From CAWEHQ01 sp051001995 (GTDB lineage Bacteria > Actinomycetota > Thermoleophilia > Solirubrobacterales > Thermoleophilaceae): a stretch of 25,064 nucleotides of DNA. The position numbers and the translations under genes were made by a program. The stretch covers positions 1-25,064 of the forward strand of contig JBPCMT010000231.1 of NCBI GenBank assembly GCA_051001995.1, given 5' to 3'. Position 1 is the stretch's first letter. Each line of letters opens with the position of its first letter. Shown here one piece after another: positions 1 to 6,861 of this stretch. Under the pieces are notes generated by a model. The model was given only the letters and a program-made list of their open reading frames with translations, made no database searches and had not been told where the DNA came from.

Positions 1-1
1 C

Positions 2-349
2 GACCGGGTGGCGCGCGCGGCGCGCCGCGCCCTGGCGCTGGCGGAGGCCCTGTCAGGCGAGCTGCGCGCCTCCGAGCTCCACGCGCTACTCGCGCCAGAG
101 CCGCTCGAGGCCCTCGCGGTCGCGCTCGGAAGCGGGGCGCCGGGCGAGCCGCTGCTGCGCTACCTGGCTGACCTGCGGACGGTGCGACTGGAGATCGCCG
201 GCGCCGACCTGCTCGCCGCCGGCGTGCCGCAGTCGCCCGCGGTGGGCCGCGCCCTGGACGAGACGCTCCGGCGTAAGCTCGACGGCGAAGTGTCGGGGCA
301 CGACGACGAGCTCGAGATGGCGCTCGCGCTGGCGCGCGGGGCGCGATGA
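2..349 (+). CDS. CCA-adding enzyme / poly(A) polymerase family protein, C-terminal part
   Basis: The window opens inside this gene. Only about 115 C-terminal residues are visible, and the nucleotidyltransferase head domain lies upstream. The tail reads EIAGADLLAAGVPQSPAVG, then LRRKLDGEVSG. This resembles the small C-terminal domain of bacterial tRNA CCA nucleotidyltransferases, which have an I-x-G-x-DLL-x-x-G motif followed by a G-x-x-L...KLDGE block. Such enzymes add or repair the CCA end of tRNA in the cytoplasm. The stop codon overlaps the ATG of pgeF by four bases (ATGA), so the two are probably translationally coupled. The family call rests on the tail motif alone, because none of the catalytic residues are inside the window. 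Confidence 0.6.
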   Translation, partial: DRVARAARRALALAEALSGELRASELHALLAPEPLEALAVALGSGAPGEPLLRYLADLRTVRLEIAGADLLAAGVPQSPAVGRALDETLRRKLDGEVSGHDDELEMALALARGAR

Positions 350-1116
350 CCAGGCGGAGCGCCGCCGGGACGCAGCCGCTGGAACGCCCCGCGACGATCG
401 ACCTCGAGCTGCCGGGCGGCCGGGTCGCCTTCTCCACCCGGCGCGGCGGGGTCAGCGAGGGCCCGTACGAGTCGCTCAACCTGGGCATCCTCACCGACGA
501 CGAGCCCGAGCGGGTGACCCGCAACCGCACCCTGCTCGCCGACCACGTCGGCCTCGATCCCGACGGAATCGCGATGGGATGGCAGGTCCACGGCGCGGAG
601 CTGCGGGAGTGGGACGGGCGGGCGCCCCGAGGGCCGGGCTTCGCCGCCCGCGCGTCCGCCGGGCAGCCCGAGCTCGACCGCGTGGACGCGCACGGGACGG
701 CGGCCGAGGGGCTCGGCCTGCTCGTGCTCGTGGCCGATTGCCTGCCGGTCGCGCTGGTCGCTCCCGGCCGCGTGGCGATGCTGCACTGCGGTTGGCGAGG
801 GCTGACGGCGGGGATCGTCGAGCGCGCGCTCGCGACCTTCCGCGAGCCCCCGGCCGCCGCGATCGGCCCCGGGATCGGCGCCTGCTGCTACGAGGTCGGC
901 GACGAGGTGCTGGCCGAGTTTCGAGACCTCGACGGCGTGACGAGCGGGCGCAGGCTCGACCTCAAGGCGGTGGCGAGCCTAAAGCTGCGGGCCGGCGGCG
1001 CGGATCGGATCGAGGACGTCGGGCTGTGCACGAGCTGCCGGCCCGATCTCCTCTTCTCGCATCGGCGCGACGGGGCCGTGACGGGTCGCCAGTGCGGACT
1101 GGTGTGGCGAGTGTGA
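346..1116 (+). CDS. pgeF: PgeF/YfiH-type peptidoglycan-editing factor (multicopper polyphenol oxidase family)
   Basis: 256 residues, the usual length for the YfiH/YlmD/PgeF family. Members have been linked to purine nucleoside phosphorylase/adenosine deaminase activity and to removal of mis-incorporated residues from peptidoglycan precursors. Family landmarks are in order: FSTRRGG near residue 30, YESLNLG near 41, MGWQVHG (His82), VADCLP (Cys132), LHCGWRG (His147), IGPGIGACCYEVG near 173-185, and CTSCRPDLLFSHRRDG near the C-terminus. His82, Cys132 and His147 correspond to the family's zinc-binding His-Cys-His set. The third motif is more often HAGWRG, and here the Ala is Cys. The start overlaps the upstream stop, and the stop overlaps the yggS GTG. 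The order pgeF-yggS-sepF next to division genes is typical of Gram-positive bacteria. Confidence 0.9.
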   Translation: MTRRSAAGTQPLERPATIDLELPGGRVAFSTRRGGVSEGPYESLNLGILTDDEPERVTRNRTLLADHVGLDPDGIAMGWQVHGAELREWDGRAPRGPGFAARASAGQPELDRVDAHGTAAEGLGLLVLVADCLPVALVAPGRVAMLHCGWRGLTAGIVERALATFREPPAAAIGPGIGACCYEVGDEVLAEFRDLDGVTSGRRLDLKAVASLKLRAGGADRIEDVGLCTSCRPDLLFSHRRDGAVTGRQCGLVWRV

Positions 1117-1763
1117 CCGACCGACGATTCAGCGGGCTGCGCGCGGATCGGGTGACGGAGAATCTCGACCGCATCCGCGAGCGGATCGCCGCCGCCGGCG
1201 GCGACCCCGTGGGCGTCGAGGTCTGCGCCGCGGTCAAGTACGTCGCGCTCGAGGAGCTGCCGGTGCTGGCGGAGGCCGGGATAACGGTGGTGGGGGAGAA
1301 CCGTGCCCAGGACCTCGTCGCCGCTCAGGAGCGCCACGGGCGCGAGCTGTTCACCTGGGACTTCATCGGGGCGCTCCAGAGCCGCAAGGTGCGCGACGTC
1401 GCTCCCCGCGTCCGGCTGATCCACTCGGTCGCCTCGGAATCCGCCCTGCGCCGGCTCGAGAGCGACCCGGCGCCGGAGGTTCTGGTCGAGGTCAACGTCG
1501 CCGCCGAGGAGGGCAAGGCCGGCGTCGCGGTGGACGAGCTCGGCGACTTCATCGAGCGCTGCCCGAGCCCGGTCACCGGGCTGATGACGATGCCGCCGCT
1601 CGCGCGGGAGGCGGAGGACAGCCGCCCGCACTTCGCTCGGCTGGCCGAGCTCGCCGGCGCTCACGGCCTCGAGCGGCTGTCGATGGGCACCACCCAGGAC
1701 TTCGAGGTCGCCGTGCAGGAGGGCGCGACGATCGTCCGGCTCGGGACCGTCCTCTACGAGTGA
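1113..1763 (+). CDS. yggS: YggS family pyridoxal-phosphate homeostasis protein
   Basis: 216 residues, a single TIM-barrel domain of the YggS/PLPBP (alanine racemase N-terminal-like) family. These proteins bind pyridoxal 5'-phosphate and buffer its cellular level but have no known catalytic activity. The cofactor lysine is Lys42 in CAAVKY. Other family landmarks are GENRAQ (61-66), FIGALQSRK (usually HxIGxLQxNK), VEVNVAAEEGKAG, GLMTMPP, and the phosphate-binding end SMGTTQDFEVAV...VRLGTVLYE. The GTG at 1113 is chosen because it overlaps the pgeF stop (GTGA) and gives the family-length N-terminus. Just downstream is the 39-bp palindrome at 1782-1820, and then a convergent gene. In many Gram-positive genomes sepF follows directly, but here it is 1.8 kb away. 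Confidence 0.9.
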   Translation: MTDRRFSGLRADRVTENLDRIRERIAAAGGDPVGVEVCAAVKYVALEELPVLAEAGITVVGENRAQDLVAAQERHGRELFTWDFIGALQSRKVRDVAPRVRLIHSVASESALRRLESDPAPEVLVEVNVAAEEGKAGVAVDELGDFIERCPSPVTGLMTMPPLAREAEDSRPHFARLAELAGAHGLERLSMGTTQDFEVAVQEGATIVRLGTVLYE

Positions 1764-1781
1764 CGCGGGCCGGCGGCCACC

Positions 1782-1820
1782 GTGCTGCACTGCCCTCGCA
1801 TACCGATGGCAATGCAGCAC
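1782..1820. repeat. 39-bp imperfect palindrome, copy 1 (possible bidirectional terminator)
   Basis: The left arm GTGCTGCACTGCC (1782-1794) pairs with the right arm GGCAATGCAGCAC (1808-1820) at 12 of 13 positions, with one C/A mismatch. The 13-base interior has a short inner stem (TCG/CGA). It starts 19 bases after the yggS stop and ends 31 bases before the stop of the convergent hydrolase gene. A related copy lies at 16594-16632, also between convergent genes, and shares 32 of 39 bases plus a CCACC flank on its left. There is no T-tract, so a terminator role is inferred from position and structure only. Confidence 0.75.
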
Positions 1821-1851
1821 AGCGCGGCCGTTTCCGCCGTCGTGTGGGGCC

Positions 1852-2628
1852 TCAGCCTCTCTCGCGCTGACCCGCGAAGTCCGGCGCTCTGCGCTCGAGG
1901 AAGTCGGCGATCGCCCGCGAGAGCTGCGCGCCGCGCCAGGCGAGCGGGGCCCGGCCCGGCTCCTCCACCGTCAGCTCGGCGTCGGGTAGCCGCTCGACGT
2001 AGGCCTCGGCGACCGCGAGCGGGTGGCCGGGGTCGGCGTCGTCGCGGCTGGCGACCACCAGCGTGGGGACCTGAATCCGCTCGAGCGCCTCGTGGTCCTC
2101 GAACGGGACCGACCACGGAACCACGCGCAGCGCGGCGGCGACGGCGGCCGGGTGGCGGTGGCGCTCGAGGCGCTGGCGCGTGAGCCGGAGCAGCGAATCG
2201 CGCCAGCGACTCTCGGCTCCCGGCTCGAAGGCCTCCATGAAGCCGTCGACCCCCGAGCGCTCGAGGCCGTCGGCGAGGGCCCTCCACTCGGCGCCCTTCT
2301 GAGCGTCGTCGTCGGGCGCGCCGGCGTAGGCGGGCGTGGACTGAACGAGCGCGGCCACCCGCTCCGGCGTCTCGAGCGCGAAGGCCAGCGCCGTCGCGGC
2401 GCCCATCGAGCTGCCGACGAGCACGGCCCGCTCGATCTCGAGCCGATCGAGGACGGCTCGCAGGTCCGTCACGAGGTCCGCGTACTCGTACGCTTCCGCG
2501 GCCGGCGCCGCGGTGGACTCGCCGTGGCCGCGGGCGTCGTAGGCGACCAGGCGGCAGCCGCGCCGTTCGAGCAGGCGCGAGCCCATCACCACGTAGCGGC
2601 GGGTGGCGGTCAGGCCGTGCAGGAGCAC
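1852..2628 (-). CDS. alpha/beta hydrolase-fold protein (catalytic His position is Arg)
   Basis: 258 residues from the only standard start (GTG, 2628). Landmarks of the alpha/beta hydrolase fold are the oxyanion-hole LLHGLT at the very N-terminus, VAYDARGHGES near 28-38, the nucleophile elbow GSSMGA near 72-77, and an acid-bearing segment VVASRDDADPGHP. Where the family normally has Gly-His, followed by a Pro and the last helix, this protein reads EEPGRAPLAWRG, so the catalytic His is replaced by Arg. Activity as a classical hydrolase is therefore doubtful. The frame stays open upstream and encodes a plausible missing beta-strand (FQIEAGPGG... to GPPVV), with only a CTG at 2706 as a candidate initiator. 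The true start may be there. It lies just downstream of the LPXTG gene on the same strand, so it is probably co-transcribed with it. Confidence 0.7.
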   Translation of the reverse strand: MLLHGLTATRRYVVMGSRLLERRGCRLVAYDARGHGESTAAPAAEAYEYADLVTDLRAVLDRLEIERAVLVGSSMGAATALAFALETPERVAALVQSTPAYAGAPDDDAQKGAEWRALADGLERSGVDGFMEAFEPGAESRWRDSLLRLTRQRLERHRHPAAVAAALRVVPWSVPFEDHEALERIQVPTLVVASRDDADPGHPLAVAEAYVERLPDAELTVEEPGRAPLAWRGAQLSRAIADFLERRAPDFAGQRERG

Positions 2629-2725
2629 GACCGGAGGCCCGGCGCCGGCGTCGTCGCCCGCGAGCGACGGGCCGCCGGGCCCGGCCTCGATCTGGAACGC
2701 GCTCAGCGCAGGAACGTCTGGTGGC

Positions 2726-3400
2726 TCAACGCCGTGCGCCGTAAGCCGAACGACCGGTCACCGCATCGGCGTAGCGCGCAACCCGCGCCGTCGCGGCCCC
2801 GAGCAGCAGCAGCCCGAGCCCGATCGCGGCGATCGGCGCCACCTCGACGCCGGTCACCGGAAGGCCGGCGGACGTCGTCGGCTGCGAGGAGGTCGTGGTG
2901 GGCGTTGCCGTGCTCGTGGTCGTGCCCGTGTCGGTGGATGCGGTCGGCGCCGCGGGCGTGCCCGTCGAGGTGCTGGTCGGGGGCGCCGGCTCCGTGGGAG
3001 CCTGCGGCTCGGGCGGGGCGACCGGCTCCGAGGGCTCGTACCCGCCCTGCGTCGCCTGGAAGTCGCCACCCCGCTTCTTCTTCTTGCCGTCGGAGGCCGC
3101 CGCGGCCGCGGTCGCCTCCTCGGCCACGCCGGAGGAATCCTCCTCCGCGGGCGCCGGATCCTCGGTCGGGGCCGGGATCTCAGACTTGTCCCCGGTGCTC
3201 GCGTCGTCTTCCTCCTCGGCGGGCGGGACCTCCTCCCCCGGCGGCGGCGCCGGCTGCTCTGCGACCGGGTTTGGCGCCGGGGCCTCCTGAGCCATCGCCG
3301 GCGCGGCCACGGTCAGCAGCACGACGACGACGGCGACGAGCATCGTCAGCGTCTTGGGCGCCTCAGGGGCGAGGCGGTGAAAGAGGTCCTTCATGTGCAT
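2726..3400 (-). CDS. secreted Pro/Ser/Thr-rich surface protein with LPVTG sortase-type anchor
   Basis: 224 residues. An N-terminal signal peptide (hydrophobic run near 18-33, cleavage likely after AMA, residues 34-36) is followed by a low-complexity stalk. The first part of the stalk is Pro/Glu rich, then comes a KKKKRGG patch, then a Ser/Thr/Pro-rich stretch. The C-terminus has LPVTG at residues 180-184, a hydrophobic segment (IAAIGLGLLLLGAA) and an Arg-containing tail. This is the arrangement of sortase-anchored wall proteins, although the 40-residue tail after LPVTG is long. No enzymatic domain is visible, so a wall-spanning linker or structural role is the most I can infer. The first ATG is preferred because AGGAGA (3409-3414) sits 8 bases upstream. 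It is divergent from sepF. No sortase gene is in the window. Confidence 0.75.
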   Translation of the reverse strand: MHMKDLFHRLAPEAPKTLTMLVAVVVVLLTVAAPAMAQEAPAPNPVAEQPAPPPGEEVPPAEEEDDASTGDKSEIPAPTEDPAPAEEDSSGVAEEATAAAAASDGKKKKRGGDFQATQGGYEPSEPVAPPEPQAPTEPAPPTSTSTGTPAAPTASTDTGTTTSTATPTTTSSQPTTSAGLPVTGVEVAPIAAIGLGLLLLGAATARVARYADAVTGRSAYGARR

Positions 3401-3484
3401 GGCTTCGGTCTCCTAGGCGTCGATGCCGTCATAGCTGTGGTGGGACAACCCCCGCCTCCCGCTGCTTCAACACGGCTGAGCACG

Positions 3485-3520
3485 CGATTGTTGCGCACTC
3501 GGCGGACGATTGTGGCGCAC
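3485..3520. promoter_or_regulatory. 14-bp direct repeat in the sepF / surface-protein divergent region (operator candidate)
   Basis: CGATTGTTGCGCAC (3485-3498) and CGATTGTGGCGCAC (3507-3520) match at 13 of 14 bases, with start points 22 bp apart, about two helical turns. The second copy covers the TTGTGG that could serve as the -35 box of sepF. The spacing and position fit a dimeric regulator binding one DNA face. The regulator is unknown. Confidence 0.5.
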
Positions 3521-3538
3521 CAGTCAAGCATGTAACGT
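3510..3538 (+). promoter_or_regulatory. putative sepF promoter
   Basis: TTGTGG (3510-3515), a 17-base spacer and TAACGT (3533-3538) form a plausible -35/-10 pair. Transcription would begin near 3545, giving a leader of about 38 bases before the sepF ATG. The -35 lies inside the second copy of the 14-bp direct repeat. This is called from sequence only. Confidence 0.4.
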
Positions 3539-3582
3539 GTAAACGAGAGGATTTTCAGGGCGCCCCCCGAAAACGACGCACG

Positions 3583-4125
3583 ATGGCGCTACGCGACACC
3601 TGGCACCGGGCGCTCCTCTACTTCGGCTTGGCCGAGGAGGAGGACGGGCGCTATCGCGACGAGCAGGCCCAGCCTGAGCCTCAGCCTGAGGCTGAGCTAG
3701 CGGACCACTACCGTGAGCGGCCGAACGTCCGCCGGCTCCAGAGCCGCCGCAGGCGCGACGAGATCGACGACATCTTCGCCGACCCCGAGCCGCGGTCGTC
3801 CGGGCGCGAGACGCGCATGCTGAGGCCGGTCGAGAACGGTCAGGCCGGCGTCCAGGTGCACCTGGTCATCCCGAAGAGCTTCAACGACGCGCAGCAGGTT
3901 GCCGACCGCTTCAAGGACTCCGTGCCGGTGATCCTGAACCTTCAGGCCAGCGACACCGACCTCTCGAAGCGGCTGATCGACTTCGCCTCCGGCCTCACCT
4001 ACGCGATGGACGGCGGGATGCAGCGGATCGCCGACAAGGTGTTCCTGCTCACCCCGCGCAACGTCGAGGTCTCCGCCGAAGAGCGCGCCCGCCTCGTCGA
4101 GAAGGGCTTCTTCAACCAGCTGTAG
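3583..4125 (+). CDS. sepF: cell division protein SepF
   Basis: 180 residues. SepF binds the membrane and the C-terminal tail of FtsZ, and helps align and bundle FtsZ filaments at the septum. It is the main FtsZ membrane anchor in actinobacteria, which lack FtsA. Seen here: an N-terminal amphipathic stretch (MALRDTWHRALLYFGL) as the membrane-targeting helix, an acidic/Gln-Pro linker, an Arg-rich segment near 50-58, and the conserved C-terminal domain from about residue 90 (VHLVIPKSFNDAQ, then VILNLQ, LIDFASGLTYAMDG, KVFLLTP). The ATG at 3583 gives the standard N-terminus, and the open frame upstream of it is low-complexity shadow. The linker DNA holds a perfect 17-bp palindrome (3677-3693). 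It is separated from yggS by two reverse-strand genes. Confidence 0.9.
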   Translation: MALRDTWHRALLYFGLAEEEDGRYRDEQAQPEPQPEAELADHYRERPNVRRLQSRRRRDEIDDIFADPEPRSSGRETRMLRPVENGQAGVQVHLVIPKSFNDAQQVADRFKDSVPVILNLQASDTDLSKRLIDFASGLTYAMDGGMQRIADKVFLLTPRNVEVSAEERARLVEKGFFNQL

Positions 4126-4180
4126 CGCAGCCCGCCCGGCCCGGCGGCGGCGAATTCAAGGCGCCGGGCCCGTGCGCCAA

Positions 4181-4186
4181 TATCCT
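4181..4186 (+). promoter_or_regulatory. TATCCT -10 box, proC (leaderless start likely)
   Basis: TATCCT ends 8 bases before the proC ATG at 4195, so a transcript would begin at or within a base or two of the start codon. No Shine-Dalgarno sequence is visible between them, and no clear -35 is seen. Confidence 0.45.
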
Positions 4187-4194
4187 GGCTCCTC

Positions 4195-4953
4195 ATGCGA
4201 ATCGGTCTGATCGGGGCGGGGAACATGGCCGCGGCGCTCGCGCGCGGATGGGGCGAGCCCGTGCTCGTGCACGACCCCGACGAGGCGCGAGCGGCAGAGC
4301 TCGCCGCCGAGGTCAGCGGGGAGGCCGTGGCCTCGAACGCCCAGGTCGCCGAGCGGGCCGACGCCGTCGTCCTGTGCCACAAGCCGGCGCAGCTCGCCGC
4401 GGTGGCCGCGGACATGCGGGGCCAGGCGAAGGCGGTCGTATCGATCCTCGGCGGCACGCCGCTCGCCGAGGTCGAGCGCGCCTACCCGGACACGCCCGCC
4501 TACCGCCTCATGCCGAACGTCGCCGCCGAGGTTGGCCGCGGCGTGTTCTGCTACGCCCCGGGAGGCCGCGCTGCGGACGGGCCGGAGGCGGAGGTGCTTG
4601 AGCTGTTCGGCCGGCTCGGGACGGTGATCCCGCTGGACGAGCCGCTGATCGAGGCAGCCACCGCGCTGATGGGCTGCGGGCCCGCGTTCTTCGCGCTCGT
4701 CGTCGAGGCGCTTGTCGATGCCGGGGTGCGACAGGGGCTCCAGCCGGCCGAGGCTGCCCGCATGACCGTCGAGACCATGGCCGGCACCGCGGCCCTGCTG
4801 GCCGAGCGCGGGCTCGACCCCGCGGCGCTGCGGCGGCGGGTGACCTCGCCCGGCGGCTCCACGGCGCGCGGGCTCGCGGCGCTCGAGCGAGGCGGCGTCC
4901 GGTCGGCGCTCGACGACGCCGTCAGCGCGGTCGTGGGCCCGCCGGCGCGGTGA
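4195..4953 (+). CDS. proC: pyrroline-5-carboxylate reductase
   Basis: 252 residues, slightly short for the family. It catalyses the last step of proline synthesis, NAD(P)H-dependent reduction of 1-pyrroline-5-carboxylate. The Rossmann motif GLIGAGNMA is at residues 4-12, VVLCHKPAQ follows strand 5, and RLMPN, GCGPAFF and VTSPGGSTARGL (from about 216) are the family signatures that line the substrate site. The ATG at 4195 is fixed by the GxGxxx strand starting four residues in. A TATCCT box lies 8 bases upstream, and no ribosome binding site is present. yggT follows after 13 bases, consistent with the proC-yggT pairing seen in many bacteria. Confidence 0.93.
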   Translation: MRIGLIGAGNMAAALARGWGEPVLVHDPDEARAAELAAEVSGEAVASNAQVAERADAVVLCHKPAQLAAVAADMRGQAKAVVSILGGTPLAEVERAYPDTPAYRLMPNVAAEVGRGVFCYAPGGRAADGPEAEVLELFGRLGTVIPLDEPLIEAATALMGCGPAFFALVVEALVDAGVRQGLQPAEAARMTVETMAGTAALLAERGLDPAALRRRVTSPGGSTARGLAALERGGVRSALDDAVSAVVGPPAR

Positions 4954-4966
4954 GGCGGAGGATGAG

Positions 4967-5281
4967 GTGAGCGACCTGCTCCCCCTCGCGATCTCGCGCA
5001 CGGACGTGGCTCAGTACCTCGTCACGCTGATCTACGTCTACATCGCCCTGATCTTCATCCGCGTGATCGCGTCCTACTTCCGCAACATCCCCTACAACCG
5101 CTTTCTGGCCGCCTCCCTCGGCTTCGTCGACGACGTGACCAACCCCTACCTCAACGTCTTCAGGCGCCTGATCCCGCCGATCAAGCTCGGTCCCGCCGCC
5201 CTGGACCTCACGCCGATCATCGCGACCTTCGTGCTGATCATCGTCGGCCTCAACATCATCGTCCCGCTCGTCGCGGGCTAG
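4967..5281 (+). CDS. yggT: YggT family integral membrane protein
   Basis: 104 residues with two hydrophobic segments (about 14-36 and 80-101) joined by a polar loop. The loop contains PYLNVFRRLIPPI and the LDLTPIIA motif typical of YggT. The family sits in the cell membrane and is genetically linked to division or osmotic functions, but its biochemical role is not established. The GTG at 4967 is preceded by GGAGGA (4957-4962) at an unusually short 4-base spacing, so a slightly later start is possible. It ends directly against the lspA ATG with no intervening base, indicating tight operon organisation. Confidence 0.85.
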   Translation: MSDLLPLAISRTDVAQYLVTLIYVYIALIFIRVIASYFRNIPYNRFLAASLGFVDDVTNPYLNVFRRLIPPIKLGPAALDLTPIIATFVLIIVGLNIIVPLVAG

Positions 5282-5773
5282 ATGACGGATCCGGCGGTGG
5301 CCTGGGCGCGCCTCGGCGCGGTGCTGGCCGCGGTCGTGGCCCTCGACCAGATCGCAAAGGCGGTCGCGGTGTCGGCGCTCGCGCGGGGCGAGAGCGTCAA
5401 CGTATTCCTCGGGCTAGACCTGACCCACGTCCGCAACACCGGCGTCGCGTTCGGGGCCCTCTCGGGCGCCGGGGTGCTCGTCCCGATCCTGATCGGGGTG
5501 GCGCTGGCCGCCCTCCTCGCCTACTTCGCTCGCCACGCGGGCATCGCCTGGATGTGGCTTCCCGTCGGCTGGATCCTCGGGGGGGCGCTCGGCAACCTTG
5601 CCGACCGCGCGCGCGAGGGCACCGTGGTCGACTTCATCGACCCGATCGCCTGGCCGGCCTTCAACCTTGCCGACGTGTTCGTGGTGCTCGGCGTGCTGGG
5701 GCTCTTCTACGTGTCCGAGGGCCGTGACCGGCGGCGGGAGCGGCGGAGCGAGGCGTCGCCGTCGCCCTCGTGA
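5282..5773 (+). CDS. lspA: lipoprotein signal peptidase (signal peptidase II)
   Basis: 163 residues, four hydrophobic segments. LspA cleaves the signal peptide of prolipoproteins after lipid attachment to the lipobox cysteine. The aspartyl-protease motifs are present: RNTGVAFG (51-58), GALGNLADR (Asn105, Arg109), VVDFID with catalytic Asp117, and FNLAD with catalytic Asp131. The C-terminus is a short, charged cytoplasmic tail (GRDRRRERR). The start is the first codon after the yggT stop, and the stop overlaps the rluD GTG (GTGA). A likely client in this window is the lipoprotein at 11430-11954. Confidence 0.95.
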   Translation: MTDPAVAWARLGAVLAAVVALDQIAKAVAVSALARGESVNVFLGLDLTHVRNTGVAFGALSGAGVLVPILIGVALAALLAYFARHAGIAWMWLPVGWILGGALGNLADRAREGTVVDFIDPIAWPAFNLADVFVVLGVLGLFYVSEGRDRRRERRSEASPSPS

Positions 5774-6687
5774 CGGCCGCCGCCGTCCACATCGAGATCA
5801 CGCCGGACGAGGAGGGGAGACGCCTGGACGCCGCGCTCGGCGCGCGGCCGGAGGTGGGGTCGCGGGCGGCGGCGCAGCGGATGATCGACGCCGGCCGCGT
5901 GACGGTGGACGGCCGTCGACGTTCCAAGGGGCATCGGGTGCACGCGGGGAATCGGGTCGTCGTCGAAGCCGCGCCCCCGGCCTCACCGGTCGACGAAGGC
6001 GCTTCTCTCGCCCCGTTCGCCGTCGCGTATGAGGACCGGCACCTGATCGTCGTCGACAAGCCGGCGGGCGTCGTCGTCCACCCTGCGCGAGGGCATGCGA
6101 GCGGGACGCTCGTCCAGGCGCTCGCCGGCCGCGCGGCGGGTGGAGATGATCCCTGGCGTCCTGGCGTGGTCCATCGTCTCGACCGCGACACCTCGGGCCT
6201 GCTGGTGGTGGCCAAGTCCGACGCGGTGCACCGCGATCTCCAGGCGCTGCTGCGCGCGCGCGGCATCAGGCGCGAGTACAGGGCGCTGGTCGAGGGGCGC
6301 CCCGAGTCGCGCAGCGGCACGATCGACGCGCCGCTGGGGCGCGACCGCGAGCGACGCACGGTCGTCTCGACGCGCACCGACAGGCCGCGCTCGGCCCGGA
6401 CCCACTTCCTCCAACTCGAGCCGCTGGTGCGCACGACGCTGCTCGAGGTCTGGTTGGAGACCGGCCGCACCCACCAGATCCGCGCGCACCTGGCCGCGAT
6501 CGGGCATCCGGTGGTGGGCGATCCCGTTTACGGGAGCGCGCGGCCCTCGCTCGGGCTTGCGCGGCAGTTCCTCCATGCGGCGCGACTCGCGTTTCACCAC
6601 CCGGCGACCGGGGAGGCGGTGGACGTGGGCTCGGAGCTCCCGGCGGACCTCGCCGAGGCGCTGGCGTGGGCGCGCGAGGAGCGTTAG
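5770..6687 (+). CDS. rluD: RluA/RluD-family 23S rRNA pseudouridine synthase
   Basis: 305 residues. An N-terminal S4-like RNA-binding domain (about 10-65, RRLDAALG...AAQRMIDAGRVTVDG) precedes the pseudouridine synthase domain. VVDKPAGVVVHP lies near 94-105, and the catalytic motif HRLDRDTSG carries nucleophile Asp138. LETGRTHQIRAHLAAIGHPVVGDPVYG completes the RluA signature. It isomerises specific uridines of large-subunit rRNA, most likely the RluD-type helix 69 sites, but the exact target cannot be read from sequence. It is the last gene of the proC-yggT-lspA-rluD unit; lspA-rluD adjacency is common in Gram-positive bacteria. Confidence 0.9.
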   Translation: MTAAAVHIEITPDEEGRRLDAALGARPEVGSRAAAQRMIDAGRVTVDGRRRSKGHRVHAGNRVVVEAAPPASPVDEGASLAPFAVAYEDRHLIVVDKPAGVVVHPARGHASGTLVQALAGRAAGGDDPWRPGVVHRLDRDTSGLLVVAKSDAVHRDLQALLRARGIRREYRALVEGRPESRSGTIDAPLGRDRERRTVVSTRTDRPRSARTHFLQLEPLVRTTLLEVWLETGRTHQIRAHLAAIGHPVVGDPVYGSARPSLGLARQFLHAARLAFHHPATGEAVDVGSELPADLAEALAWAREER

Positions 6688-6698
6688 GCCAGGGCACT

Positions 6699-6713
6699 CG
6701 TGGCAACGCCACG
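6699..6713. terminator. short hairpin after rluD
   Basis: CGTGGC-AAC-GCCACG is a perfect 6-bp stem starting 12 bases after the rluD stop. No T-tract follows, so termination is only a possibility. Confidence 0.3.
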
Positions 6714-6747
6714 GGGGTAGGACGGCGTACGGCCGCCCGGCCTCTTC

Positions 6748-6861
6748 TATCCTCCAGCGCTCGAGGCAAGCTACCTCCGTCCGCGGCGACGCGGCCCTGC
6801 CCGGCAAGTCCGGGTCCGCGCAGACGCCCGAGCGGAGCGAAACCGAACAAGGGAGCATGAC
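6748..6861 (+). promoter_or_regulatory. rpsB promoter candidate and structured 5' leader
   Basis: TATCCT (6748-6753) is a plausible -10 box, which would give a leader of about 100 bases before the rpsB GTG. The leader can form CCGCG-GCGA-CGCGG (6781-6794, a GNRA tetraloop hairpin) and CCCGG-CAAGT-CCGGG (6800-6814). AGGGAG (6850-6855) is the ribosome binding site, 6 bases before the GTG. Autogenous control of rpsB-tsf by S2 is known in other bacteria. Whether this leader does that here is inference. Confidence 0.4.

Noticed and set aside
779..797. Sequence resembling the palindrome arm (ATGCTGCACTGCGG)
   Set aside because: It encodes the conserved LHCGWRG motif of PgeF and has no matching right arm.
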